Positions 1 to 10,484 of a DNA stretch of 64,000 bases are shown here, piece after piece; position 1 is the first letter of the stretch, and each line of letters begins with the position of its first letter. Source of the DNA: Paramarasmius palmivorus (lineage: Eukaryota > Basidiomycota > Agaricomycetes > Agaricales > Marasmiaceae); NCBI GenBank assembly GCA_037176845.1, contig JAYKXP010000024.1, positions 558,001 through 622,000 on the forward strand, given 5' to 3'. Position numbers and translations under genes: made by a program. The notes under the pieces are model-generated. The model ran no database searches and was not told the DNA's origin. It was given only the letters and a program-made list of their open reading frames with translations.

Positions 1-5
1 GGTCT

Positions 6-819
6 TCAGCCACCGCAACGGAAACGATATCTGTCAACGACGAATGGACGAATTTTGAGGTCGTCGATCCATCCTTCAAACACTGTAAATGCCTAGTAAA
101 CAAAAAGATGCGAAATTATTTATTGACCAAGAACTCTTACCGAGTGTAGAAGATCCCAGGAACTTCTGTGACCCATGAACTCCCTCTGGTCCCCTAGTGC
201 CTCCTGTAATAGACTCCAAGCAGCATCGTATCCTTCCCTTGTCACGGTCACCCGGAGTGTGTCATCGTCATCGTCCTGGGATTGGGGCTCTGGTGACGAA
301 TACGGGGAGTCTTGCGCAAAACCGCCCGGGGACAAATCGCTCAGGTATGCTGACGGGGAGCGCGCACCTGCGCTGCCCGCCGAAGATGTCCTGAAATGAG
401 CTCGATCTGTATAATCACTTGTACTACCACCTGCGGCGGAATTTTGCTGTTCCAGGGACCGCTCAAGCACGACGATCCTTTCGGACAACTCTTTGATCTT
501 GGTTTCGCTGTCTGTAGCAGTCCTGAGTCCGCGGTGATCGGGGGGTCGGGCGGGTGTAGGACGAGAAACCGGAACCGATTCCCAACGACATAAGTGAGAG
601 ACTCCTCGAGAGGTGCAAAGACCACAGGGATAATTTCTATCACAACGCTGTCAAAAAAAAAGGGAACTGATAAGCTGCGGGAAGAGTATCATTCGTGAGT
701 CATGATCGACAACATACTTGTCTTCGTTTTGTGCATTCTACACAGCTCAAACGTAGTCTTCGCCGAGTCTTCTTCTCTTTGGGAGGTGGCTCTATATTGC
801 TCGCTGAAGAGCTGGCCAT
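6..819 (-). CDS. Zn(II)2Cys6 fungal transcription factor
   Basis: Probable DNA-binding nuclear regulator. Three exons join cleanly: 819-718, 647-141 and 92-6, with introns of 70 and 48 nt. The first splice completes a perfect zinc cluster C-x2-C-x6-C-x5-C-x2-C-x8-C at residues 26-54, after a basic stretch KKTRRRLR. A short coiled coil (about residues 75-90, ELSERIVVLE) follows, as expected for dimerising Zn2Cys6 factors, then a Ser/Pro/Asp-rich linker. A stop at positions 6-8 would give a protein of only about 231 residues with no Fungal_trans domain. A further intron near the window edge could carry the frame on, so the 3' end is unsure. The target genes cannot be told from the sequence. Confidence 0.8.
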
Positions 820-1031
820 GGGCTGCGGGATAGGAAGGTGAGGATAGGTTAATCAGAGCTGGACATGGCCTTTTAAACCCTGACAGTCCGTCTGAATGAA
901 CTTAAATTTCAAGTCGCCGACAGGCCTTCGCGAATGATGACAAATCGGCTACTTATAGATGGGAAAGGGACCTATGAAAACATTGCAGAATAGGATAGAG
1001 TATTGTAAACATAACGTACATCGCCACATGA

Positions 1032-2221
1032 CTATACCCCCAGAAGTCGTTTACCCCCTTGCCACACCGCAAAACTGACGGCAGTCATCGGGATGACTTT
1101 GAGATAACCAATACTCAGTCCGACATAAAATCCTCTCCATCCATTTGCCTGCCAAATAGCATGAATAGTTTCTCTCCATGTCAGCCATCGGTCCGGACGG
1201 GAGATACCTCCGACCTGCATTCGCCGTCGAATCACCTCGAAAGGGTACGAGGCAGTCTGAGCCAGCGCTCCTGACACTGCGCCGATAGTGAGGTCTTGTA
1301 TGGGCGTTGGCTTCTTGTTCTCTGCTGTAATGAATCTGGATCGCAAGTAACCCCAGCTGAGGAATGATACACCAGCATACGGTATCATCCCAAACATCGT
1401 GGCACTGAAGCCACGATAAAATTTCAACAGGGGAAATCGTTTGAACAAGTGGTTGTCAGCCACTGCCTCACGGGGTGATGATGACAAGACCGAGGCGTTC
1501 TCGTGGTAGATTTGATGAAAGACGTTGAGAAGAGATGGCCGAGCATTTTGGTCTAGGGATTTGGTGTGATATGCAAGTCGAACTCGAAAAACTTCTAGGG
1601 GATAAGTACAGAAAACGGATATCATTCCTAGAAAGCCAGGATCAGTCCGAAGACTATATGCAATTCTGTGACACTGACCAGATATGGCACCTGCAGAGAA
1701 GCGACGGAAGTTGGTCTCCTCTCGTCTAGTAGGCATCAGAATCTTTTGACCAGCAGTTAAGTGCCATTGTGACGAAATACGAATTGAGTCAACGAACATG
1801 ATGGATTTGGTCGTATGCCATGAATTTGATGGCAGCATACGGAAAAATTCTAAGGAGTGTCACCGAATGTCCTTGAAGGAGTCCTTGTACACCAGATGAC
1901 CTGTATATCTCGCTTCCTGCTCGGAAGACCCCGCTCCAGGTGCCTAAGATGGAAAAGATTTGCGTGACGTTCAATCAACATGAGTGGATGTGAGCTCACC
2001 TGCATATTTCTGAAAGTCGGGATTTGACGCTTGAAAAAGAATCTTCACGCGATCAAGAGGTGCAACTACTGTCTTTGCCTGTTCTACAACCATCAGTCTG
2101 GGCTTCCCAAGGCGTGGAAAATTTGACGCACAACACAACCCGCAATGCCACCAGCCAGTCCTGAACGAATAATGTAATGGAGATTCTGCTTGTCCCGTCG
2201 CGAGGAGACATTCGAGCTCAT
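1032..2221 (-). CDS. LEU5: Mitochondrial coenzyme A carrier (LEU5/SLC25A42 type)
   Basis: Mitochondrial inner-membrane carrier (MCF/SLC25) of the type that imports coenzyme A into the matrix. The start at 2221 gives [13 protein letters not shown], then the first carrier repeat LAGGIAGC joined across an intron to [15 protein letters not shown], the hallmark of the LEU5 branch. The second repeat has the PLEV signature ([11 protein letters not shown]), the third [12 protein letters not shown], and the C terminus has [13 protein letters not shown]. About five exons are needed; one intron (ggtcagtgtc...ctttctag) lies inside a longer open frame and must be removed to give AGAISGMISVF. The gene is divergent from HOP2, with 260 bp between the starts. 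Substrate is inferred from subfamily motifs. Confidence 0.88.
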
Positions 2222-2481
2222 TGGCAAGTGACGCAATATTGTCGCATACGAGTGGTCTTGAGCCTGCGACGCCAGCTCATCAGATGAAAGAGATCCGCGA
2301 ACAGGGAAAATACGATACCTCTATTGATATTGGTCTCAGTGCAAGAGTAGCATGGAAGAGCTCCGCGACGTCGAGGATGACGAGCAAAGATCCGGTCCCG
2401 GCTGCTCCGGTCTCTTCCCCACTTGCGGTCACACGCAGGGTCACACTCTTTTGACCCAACCGCGTCGCTCCAATTTCGACG
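2222..2481. promoter_or_regulatory. Shared divergent promoter, LEU5/HOP2
   Basis: The 260 bp between the two start codons holds no supported coding sequence, so it must contain both promoters. Small open frames here on both strands have no family support. I see no clear TATA box. Confidence 0.5.
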
Positions 2482-3560
2482 ATGACCACCAAAGCCAAAT
2501 CTGACGTGAAAGTTCTCAAAGGACAAGAAGGTATGTGCCCTGTAACGAGCCCGTAACATCTAGATTACTAAAACAAGTCGTAGCTGAAGATAAAGTTCTC
2601 GAATATGTAAAGATGGTGCGCAAACTTGGGATTGGACCCACAGCGCCTGAGCACACATTGATTGCGCCAGATGAATCGTCCATATGGCGCTGTAGATGTA
2701 TCTGCCAATTTGAAGGGCGCCGTGCCAAAAACAGCAACACAAAAGATCCTCGTGGCTCTCGCAGAAAAGGGCGAATTGGTTCAGAAAACTTACGGTGCGT
2801 AGTCGAGCTCTCCAGTCGCGATGTAACTCAGCTATCGCTCAGGAAAAACCACCTTCTTCGTTGCGAATCAGGCGAAAATTAAGACTATACCCGCAGAACA
2901 GATAACTGCCTTAGAAACTGAATACAAAAAGGTTGATGAAGAGAGCAAGCAACTCGCCGCTCAGTTGAAAACGGCCAACGTCGGTAATATCGAGAAGATT
3001 GTATCATACCGTCTCGTTTTTCATCATCCTGATCAGATCTGGCAAAACTGAAGGCCACGCCCTCCGATGTTGTCCTGGACTCTCAAATCAATGAAACGCG
3101 TAACCTTGTGAGTGCCGTTCAGGATCCTATTTCCGTCCTAAGTACATCAGGAATGCTCCACTTTAGGTCGAGAAGCGACTGGCACTGTTGGAGCCTCTTC
3201 GTTCTGGTTCGCAACTTATCTCAGCTGAAAATTTAGCACAAGTTGACGCCGATTGGGCAAAATGGCGCTCGGAATGGATCCGGCGAAAGAAGATATTCAT
3301 GTCGTGCGTGCTCTAGTCTCCATTCTTCCATCCCCACCCATGGGCGCCATGTATGCGCTCCCGCCTATTCAACACTTCGCGTATCCTCATTATTCTACCG
3401 CAGTTTTTGGCAAGTTGTCACCGATAGTCTCCCGCCCTCGGATGCAGAAAAACTCGCAGAAGAGCTCGGAATCGAATTCGATACACCGGAACACGTCTCC
3501 GTCGAGCGCGGCCCTCTGTGCAACAACTCCGGGGCTAACTCGTTGAAAAGAAAACGCTAA
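2482..3560 (+). CDS. HOP2: Homologous-pairing protein 2 (HOP2/TBPIP)
   Basis: Meiotic recombination factor that, with MND1, stimulates Dmc1/Rad51 strand invasion between homologues. Reading through six short introns gives a protein starting MTTKAKSDVKVLKGQE. It has the winged-helix domain of the family (VLEYVKMMNRPYGAVDVSA, then KTATQKILVALAEKGEL and KTYGKTTFFVANQ), a central coiled coil (EQITALETEYKKVDEESKQL), and the conserved end FWQVVTDSLPP..EELGIEFD. The stop at 3558-3560 follows a basic tail. No single exon is long, so frame-by-frame gene finders will miss most of it. The last intron is 3304-3403. The exon joins agree with the family along the whole length. Confidence 0.92.
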
Positions 3561-3608
3561 CCACCAGAAGTGGTACATATCTTTGTGATCGGTCTTCTTT
3601 CGCCTACC

Positions 3609-3867
3609 ATGCTCTCGGTGTTCCCATTGTTCTTGACCTTATGCTGCATCTGTGTAGTCTGCTCTGCTCCCATGTTCTCGGAATCTCGTTCGTATTCAAT
3701 TGCACCATTGACTCTGCCACCTGGCCGAACATCCCCGTTTGACTGTCGAGATGAAGGTATATGTGTCCCATGGTACCTATCCTATCCCTTATTCCTCTCC
3801 CAAATGTCACATTCCCTCAGGCTCTACCTCTACCCTGCCTCACGAAGCCAATGCGCGGCAGGTTTGA
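3609..3867 (+). CDS. Candidate small secreted protein
   Basis: A weak candidate 50 bp after HOP2. An ATG at 3609 opens a typical signal peptide (MLSVFPLFLTLCCICVVCSA). A good intron, 3757-3820 (gtatatgt...ccctcag), joins to a second exon ending at TGA 3865-3867, giving about 64 residues. After signal removal the mature peptide would be short, Ser/Pro-rich, with one cysteine. I recognise no family. It could equally be 3' UTR of HOP2 or part of a gene I have not resolved. Confidence 0.28.
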
Positions 3868-5056
3868 GCCAGCGTACCTGACAAGCCAATTCGTGTCATG
3901 GAATGCAGGGGCCTCTTGATAGAACATCTGAATGACTTCTCAAAGTTAAATTATGATGGCCACATCTAGGCCAAGCGGGTTTATGTTCATCCGACTCTTC
4001 TACTTGTACTTGTTCCAGTGACTGGTGTCTGTGTCGGTACCTGCCATTTCACGTTTCACACTATGAAATGCATGTCCACAGGTCAGGAACGGGGTCAACC
4101 TCACGTCAATCTATATGTAGCTCCTAGCGAGGGGCCGAGGAAAGAGAAGGCCGCTAGGTCGACTTCCCTCCTTAAAAAGCATCTACTACCGGCCCCGCGA
4201 TAGGGATTTCCCGCGCATTTAAGTTGGGTGTCTTGAAAACAACTCTAGAATCCCCAGGAACCCTCCAGTTCGCGAACATGCTGCAGGTCAAAGCTGCATT
4301 TCTATCGTGTAGGCAATTTGCATACGTCAGTGGAGTCAAGAGCCATTTGTACACCTTTTCAGATGCATGGTACCCTCTTTTCTGGGGTCGTCGGAGATAT
4401 CTAGACGATGGGATCTACAAGCCTCCATTCTTTTCCTGTCGTTGATATTCATATGTATAGTGAACAAAGATGTCAATGTCTCAGTAGTGCCAGCGCACTG
4501 ATAATAGTAACACTGTATTGTTCCTGTCGAACAGCACCGAAGTACATAAAGCTTCTGCGATAGATTTACTAGTGCTTGATTGCGATGCATCGACACCCCG
4601 ATGGCCCCAAACGGATGATCGCGACGAGTGTATATCAAAAAAAACATGCTGCGCTTCACAACGCGGGTAGAACATGCCGTTGCAACGTTTCCGAAGCAGT
4701 TTATTAGGAAGCAATGCAAGGACGTCGAAGCTAGCTTGTGATGTGCCTCTATTTGAGGAATGCTTAGCAGCAAGAGGAGGACATGTACGACCAACTTTGG
4801 GCTGGAGCTCGAGGAGCGGGCAAGATATTGACCTGTTGAGGGAGGCGGGCCGAATCCGTCACCGTGGGACATCGGCGCTGCTTGTCACCGAAAGGCTGTG
4901 ACGCTCTTCCCAACGGTTCCCAACCAGTTCTTTGCTGTTCTGCCATATTCCCAAGGGCGGAAGTGCTCTTTCTCTCTATTTTGTATCCCAGTTCTTTCTT
5001 TATATTCCTTTGATTCTTCTGGTTCTCTCTCTCTGTTTCTTTTTCGTCCAACAAAC
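3868..5056. other. Intergenic stretch without a supported gene
   Basis: About 1.2 kb. Open frames occur on both strands, the longest being 178 codons on the minus strand (4336-4872), but none shows a domain, splice-consistent extension or plausible composition. The last 120 bp, rich in CT (ttctctctctctgtttc), looks like the pyrimidine-rich promoter or 5' UTR of the Rho gene that follows. Confidence 0.4.
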
Positions 5057-6132
5057 ATGTCCTCTCAAAACCCAGTGAGTGATTCTTGCTTCTTTTTGGA
5101 CATGTCAAGGCTAATATCTCTTTCTCTGCCACAGATTCGACGAAAGCTTGTTATTGTAGGCGATGGCACGTCGTAGTCGTCGTCACTGCATTCGAATTCG
5201 CTGAATACTTGGCAAATGACAGGCGCCTGCGGCAAGACTTCTCTGTTGTGTTCATTCGCGCTTGGAGAGTTCCCCAAAGAATATGTGCGTGTTTGGTCTA
5301 TCGGAGCGCTTTGCAGTGCTAACTTCTAGGATTAGCAACCAAGTGCGCAGGTCCGGTCAAAAGATGGAAGTTTCACAACGCTGATCATGGTCTTTCCCAG
5401 CCGTTTTTGACAACTATGTTGCCGAAATCAGACTCGACGAGAAGCATGTTCAACTGGCACTCTGGGATACGGCGTATGTCTTTTACCTTACCGGCTTAAT
5501 ATAGCTGTTCTCACCAAGTTCGCGTGTTTCGGTCTCAATAGCGGCCAAGAAGAATATGAAGTGCGTACCTTTAGCAAAAGCTGAGTTTGTGTTTAATGAC
5601 TTCCTACAGCGGCTGCGGCCAATGTCATATTCTAAATCTCATGTTATCCTCATCGCGTTCGCACTTGACACTCCAGATTCATTGGAAAATGTAGAAACCA
5701 AGGTATGCTCCACAACACAAACTAAGTTGACAGCCCTCTCAGTTCTTCGAAATCCAGTGGATAGAAGAAGTCCGTTCTATTTGTGGCCCGACCATACCTG
5801 TCATTCTCGTCGGATGCAAAGCCGACCTGCGACCTAGCCCCGACCACCCTAATACCCCCGACAATCCTTGCCCATGGGTAACCCGTGAACAGGGCGAACG
5901 TGTAGCTCAGCGTATCGGTGCACGCGCTTACAAAGAGTGTTCTGCCCTCAAGATCGAGGGTGTCGACGACGTTTTCGAGACGGCGACTCGAGCAAGCATG
6001 CTAATGCGAGATGGCGTGCCATCCAGTTCTCACCAAAATTCTGAAGCACGGCATCACCGACGGAGAAGTAGCGGGAAGAGCGGTATACAAGAAGAGACTG
6101 GAAAGGGATGGAAGTGTTGCGTTGTGTGTTAG
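5057..6132 (+). CDS. Rho-family small GTPase (Rho2-like)
   Basis: Membrane-attached GTP switch, probably for cell wall and polarity control. Spliced product: MSSQNP then [12 protein letters not shown]-loop GDGACGKTS, switch I EYQPTVFDNY, switch II WDTAGQEEYERLRPMSY, the G4 motif as GCKAD and G5 as ECSALK. It ends CCVVC, a CaaX box (CVVC) preceded by a second Cys that could be palmitoylated. Intron 5166-5222, which splits the P-loop, starts with GC instead of GT. Switch I depends on a 7-nt exon at 5336-5342, between introns 5285-5335 and 5343-5400. [19 protein letters not shown] is closest to my memory of Rho2; Rho1 and Rho3 fit less well. A His/Arg/Ser-rich insert lies before the CaaX tail. 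Confidence 0.9.
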
Positions 6133-6581
6133 ACTCTCCCTTTTTTTGCGACAGGAATGGACTTCGATTTACTCGTTATCACCACGACACCGATGATTCA
6201 TTACAATGGACTTCACTGGCCCTATTCACGCCAGGCAGCCCGCATGTCCTTTATTACTTCTTTTTCTAGTATCATTTCGAATGAGCGCCTTGTTTATTCT
6301 CCTGCTTTACTTTGTTCATACAATTGCTGATCTTCGAGATAGTACATTCCCATCTTTTAGATTCATAATCATTCCAATCTGTCCTTTCCGATATGTGGAA
6401 CAATGAGCGAGTTGAAGAGCAAGGACTAGTGCTATCCTTACGGAGAAAGGACAAAGGCCTGAAAATTATCTTGCATACTAAGCGAGGTTCTTTCATACAC
6501 CATGCATACCTAGACTAACAAAGAGCCAGTAGACTTATAAATTCTGGGGTCAATATCCAGTATGTTCTCCATACTTTCTCC
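6133..6581. other. Intergenic stretch
   Basis: About 450 bp between the Rho gene and the hemerythrin-like gene. Pyrimidine-rich tracts (tttttttgcg, cttctttttctag) lie early in it. No coding signal or repeat seen. Confidence 0.4.
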
Positions 6582-7746
6582 ATGTCTTCTTTCTTGAAAA
6601 CCTTTCCTGTCGACTCTACAGCCCTGACGTCCGGAGAGTACGTCCTTGCTTCCTAGAGGTAGTACCACGGTTCTCATTCGTCCACCTTTTAGTGCCAGCA
6701 TTCATTTGTTATGCGTGAATACTTTGATGAAGGTATACCCAGCAGCCACTCAGCTCCTTGCCAACTGTCCAATATACTTCTTACAGAACGTTCTTATCCG
6801 CGCCCTGTTGCGTATCATCGAGCTTTCGCCCTCCATGAACGGGAACAACGTGAAATTCGGTGACTTTATTGGATATGTCGACAACTTTTGCGATATGCTT
6901 CAACTCCACCTCGAAGGTGCGTATATGTCTGTTGTTTGCAACATTCAGCCTCAATGCGGTCACACGCAGGAGACGAAATGTTCTTTACGACACCAAACGC
7001 TCAAGGTGTGAGGCTCGTTGAGGTGCTGGGAGAGGCGTGCAACCCGAGGAGTACAAAGGAATTAGACGCTGCTTTGGATGTCCTTCGAAAAAGTGCAGAT
7101 CAGTGGAAAATGGTGAGTGAACACCATTCTGAAGCAGGGTTGTTTGCTGACAGCAAAAATCAAGACGTCATCATCGTTCGAATCTCAGCAGGCCGATACC
7201 CTTTCCGAGCTTGCCAAGGTTATGACGGAGACCATGACCACGCAGGTATGGTGCATTGATGATATCAACCGACGATACCCTGACGCGGGCTACTAGCGTT
7301 TTGTCGTCCAAAATGACAAGCTGAAATCCGTAGGAGATGAAGCACTCCTCAAGATGATTCAAGGTAGGAGCGCACACAGTCTGGTGGTCCGACGTTAATG
7401 ACGGTTCGACAGAGAATATAGCGTGGCTCGGAAGCAAATCGGACGTTACCATACTCCTACCGTGAGTTTCTTTACCTTTACACGCCCAAAGAAGGTACTG
7501 AGCCGTGTAATCGCCAGATTCATCTTGTCGCACCACGACTCGGAAACGGCACCGGAATGGCCAATGGTGACCGAAGATGGCAAGAAAGAACTGCACCATC
7601 TAGTTGAGGCACATGCAGAGTGAGTGTATCTGACGTCCAACTTGTTACTCTGGACTTTCAATTGACATCACGGACTTTGTTGTAGGTGGTGGCAGTTTGC
7701 CCCGTTCGACCCGATCACTCGAGAGAGGAAGGTGAATGCCGTCTGA
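6582..7746 (+). CDS. Hemerythrin-like domain protein
   Basis: Probably a fungal member of the hemerythrin/HHE-like four-helix proteins; the metal or ligand is unknown. Assembled from seven or eight exons. MSSFLKTFPVD leads to NVLIRALLRIIEL, then a helix DFIGYVDNFCDMLQLHLEGDEMFF that corresponds to the H..E segment of the family. Further helices follow (ELDAALDVLRKSADQW, DTLSELAKVM), then LSHHDSETAPEWPM and the end EWWQFAPFDP, a pattern I know from fungal hemerythrin-like proteins. The last intron splits GA|G TGG TGG. Several classical metal His positions appear missing, so iron binding is doubtful. The first intron choice (gtacgtcc...ccttttag) is the least certain join. Confidence 0.6.
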
Positions 7747-7884
7747 TTACCGCGATAGTTTCTTTGTGAGAGGTGTTATGCTTCGGTATTCTACAGTACA
7801 TTAGATCTGTCATTTTTCGCATGAATCAATGTTTCAGCCCATGACCATTAAGTATGTCACTTACAATACAATAAGTGTACAGCA

Positions 7885-8591
7885 TCAGATCTTCAACTCC
7901 CAACTAACACCGCACCCACATCCGCTGCCTTTTGAATGAGGGTTGTTTGCGATACGGAAACTACTTCCAATCAACTCGGTTGCGTAATCAATGGTGGAGC
8001 CATTAAGAAGACCGAGAGACACTGCATCAACGACTATATTTGAGGGGTGAATGGAAGGATGTGTGAAGAGACTGAGTGAATATAGTTTAGTTTAGCTCGA
8101 AAATGATTAAGGGTTTGAACACACTAGTCATCTTGGGCACGAGTTTTAGCCACTTCCATTCTGTACTGATATCCATGACATCCACCTGATTCAACTGCTA
8201 TTCGAAGAGCAGCATCCGAATTGCCCTCGCGTTCTGCTATCTTCTTCAGTTGCTGATTACCAATAGTTAGTTTGAACCCAAGCGGTTAAGTGTTTTCGCT
8301 CACCTGGGCAGCTCTATCTGTGACTACCAACTCGGCTCTGTCTTCAGGTATCAGCTCAACGTCGATCTCTTCTTCCTCTATATATTCCGGCGAAGGGGTC
8401 GAAATTACTTTCGTTCGTGACGCGGACGGTTTCTCCACGACGGCGTACCCTCGAGGCGCTGTTGCTGAATAATTACAGACACGATTTGTTGAGAACCATG
8501 GTCTAATATGAGCTGAGCTGAGCCGTGTTCTTGTCCTCAACAACCTAGGAGCTTGCGAAAGAGAACGGGAGACCAGTCGAGAGGCCATCAT
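7885..8591 (-). CDS. ISA2: Mitochondrial iron-sulfur assembly protein ISA2
   Basis: A-type Fe-S scaffold/carrier that works with Isa1 and Iba57 to make 4Fe-4S clusters in mitochondria. Three exons. The N terminus is an arginine-rich presequence (MMASRLVSRSLSQAPRLLR). The core has AELVVTDRAAQ, then QLKKIAEREGN..ALRIAVESGGCHGYQY, and after the second intron DDYLFTHPSIHPSNIVVDAV and the C-terminal GSGCGCGVSWE. All three conserved cysteines (GGC and CGC) are present. Length is usual for the family. The second intron could end at two AGs; only the first (ctcactcag) keeps the conserved frame. It is divergent from SPP2, 152 bp apart. Confidence 0.93.
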
Positions 8592-8743
8592 TGGTAAGGG
8601 AGAGGAATTTCCGGAATTCTGCGGACCGTGAGAGGTTCTGTGTGCACATGCTTGGCAACACCTTTTGACCGGTGCGGAGCCGTGACCAAATCAGCCGGAT
8701 TCAGTGAGACTCAGTACTCAGCGCTCGTCAAACTTGAACGACG
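8592..8743. promoter_or_regulatory. Shared divergent promoter, ISA2/SPP2
   Basis: Only 152 bp separate two divergent start codons, so it must hold both promoters. No TATA box seen. Confidence 0.5.
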
Positions 8744-10120
8744 ATGAGCCAAAAGGTTTCCTTCACAGTTCGTCGACCAACACCTATATCTCGTGCTTCA
8801 TCAGAAGCGGATTCGGATAGCTCTTTTAAAGCCCCTGCTCTTCCTCGGCATCTTGCAAATGAATCGACCCCAGGCAGTCCATTAGCCCAAAGTGGTACTT
8901 CTTCGCCTCGAGCAACATACGAAGACGGAGATTCTAGTGACGAAGACGAGGGGATGCAAGATGAGCTCATTACTGGCTTTGACAAGTTTGGTGTAGAACG
9001 GTGTGTCCAATCCAATCCCAAGCAAATACATCCATCTCAACTCACAAAAGTTCGCAATGGAAACCATTTTCTTAGTCTCAAAAAGCCAAAGAAGGTTCCT
9101 GAAGGACCATTGGTTATTCCGGCTCTCAAAAATCGCGATTGGCGGGAAATGGCCAGGAGGAGAAGGTCTGCAGGCCAATTTGTTCCGGAATCGGCGAAGG
9201 CAGGTAAAGACGGTGCAGACGGCAGTGTTGGAGGACTTGGAACTCGAGAAACAATAGGGACTGGACCAGTATTATCTGGTCTGCAAGTCAAGAAGAAGGA
9301 AGTTGTCACAGTGAAAGAAGAAGACACCGAAATGGTGGAAGTTACCGTCAAGGAGGAGGTCAAGGTCGAGAAGATAGAGGAGACAGAGGATCAGCGTGCC
9401 CTTAGGGCTATATTAGCTGGCGCCGACGGAGACGACAGTGGCATGGATATCCCGGAAATTCCGATTTCTATATCAGAAGCCGACGCCTACAAACAAGACG
9501 TAGGAGAACTTCCTGACTCTGCCTCACTCGAAGACTACAGTCGTGTCCCCGTATCACAGTTTGGGGCAGCTATGTTGCGAGGTATGGGATGGAAGGAGGG
9601 AACGGCTGCTTCGAGGAAAGGCAAAGGCGCAATAGAGCCTTACATTCCAGAGGCAAGGCCAGCGTTACTTGGTATTGGTGCTAAGGAGATGGAGACTTTC
9701 GACGACGGCAGTGGAAAGAAAGGATCAAAGCGACCGGAGAAGAGATATATCCCTGTGGTTAAAAAGGACCGGGACGGGAATGTCGTTGATGATACTAGCA
9801 GAAGGGACAAGGACAAGGACAGGGACCGTCAACGTTCCGTCTCTCCTAGACGGGACTCACGAGCATCTTCGAGACGGGGCTCGCCTGATCGAAGAGACTA
9901 CGACGATCGACGCAAGGAATATAGCAGAAGGGATAGCAGGAGAGAACGAGAACGAGAGTACGGCTACGATAAAGACAGAGACAGAGACAGGGATAGAAGG
10001 GACAGAGATAGAGATAGAGAGCGCCTGGATCACGGCAGAGATTATGACAAAGAACGCGACAGAGACAGGCGGCGAGAGAGGGACAGAGGTGACAGAGACC
10101 GCCGAAGGGACCGGTCATGA
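8744..10120 (+). CDS. SPP2: Pre-mRNA-splicing factor SPP2 (GPKOW/MOS2 family)
   Basis: Spliceosome factor that recruits and activates the DEAH helicase Prp2 through a G-patch. Intronless, 458 residues. The N-terminal half is acidic and disordered, with a conserved piece ITGFDKFGVER. The Spp2/G-patch domain is at about residues 260-320 (DYSRVPVSQFGAAMLRGMGW). The C terminus, from about residue 335, is an Arg/Asp/Glu/Lys low-complexity tail (RDRDRD.., RRDSR) like the RS/RD tails of splicing proteins. The start MSQKVSFTVRR is the first ATG of the frame. A 180-codon frame on the same strand (9669-10211) is only an echo of the repetitive tail. Confidence 0.92.
   Translation: MSQKVSFTVRRPTPISRASSEADSDSSFKAPALPRHLANESTPGSPLAQSGTSSPRATYEDGDSSDEDEGMQDELITGFDKFGVERCVQSNPKQIHPSQLTKVRNGNHFLSLKKPKKVPEGPLVIPALKNRDWREMARRRRSAGQFVPESAKAGKDGADGSVGGLGTRETIGTGPVLSGLQVKKKEVVTVKEEDTEMVEVTVKEEVKVEKIEETEDQRALRAILAGADGDDSGMDIPEIPISISEADAYKQDVGELPDSASLEDYSRVPVSQFGAAMLRGMGWKEGTAASRKGKGAIEPYIPEARPALLGIGAKEMETFDDGSGKKGSKRPEKRYIPVVKKDRDGNVVDDTSRRDKDKDRDRQRSVSPRRDSRASSRRGSPDRRDYDDRRKEYSRRDSRREREREYGYDKDRDRDRDRRDRDRDRERLDHGRDYDKERDRDRRRERDRGDRDRRRDRS
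9795..10115 (+). repeat. Low-complexity RD/RE-encoding tract in SPP2
   Basis: Purine-rich repetitive DNA made of units like agacagaga and gacagggat, coding for alternating Arg-Asp/Arg-Glu. It is open in more than one frame, so spurious ORFs overlap it. Likely length-variable between strains. Confidence 0.8.
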
Positions 10121-10484
10121 TATTGGGCTTCCCCACGAATGCACTCTGCCGTGTGCTTTATCCAGTCGTTCGTGCAGGGAGTCCGTGTTACTGGGCAGGC
10201 TTTTTGTTTAGCTCGATTTCAAGCATCACACGTAGCTCCTAGTCCCCCATGTTGTAGTTGTAGATTTCTATCAAAACTTACTTTACCATATACCTACCAG
10301 TATTTGAGCTTCTAAGATATTTTGTACACCTTGCGAACGCAGTCGCAGCGTCTCGGAATTGTAACAATTGGTTATTACATAGCACTTAGCGCCGAGAGTT
10401 CCTTTACTCAGTGCCACTTACACCGGCTCGACCTTCGTTTCACGAATTTGCGAATACGCTCGTTTTCGTTGAATTCTCTTCTAA

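Noticed and set aside
4336..4872. 178-codon open frame on the minus strand
   Set aside because: Composition is irregular, rich in Cys and Ser with no domain, and the flanks offer no splice-consistent extension. Likely a chance frame.
5289..5400. Single 112-nt intron in the Rho gene instead of a micro-exon
   Set aside because: It gives YVPVFDNY, losing the invariant switch I Thr, so the micro-exon solution is preferred.
9669..10211. 180-codon plus-strand frame overlapping SPP2
   Set aside because: It is an out-of-frame echo of the repetitive Arg/Asp-coding tail of SPP2.
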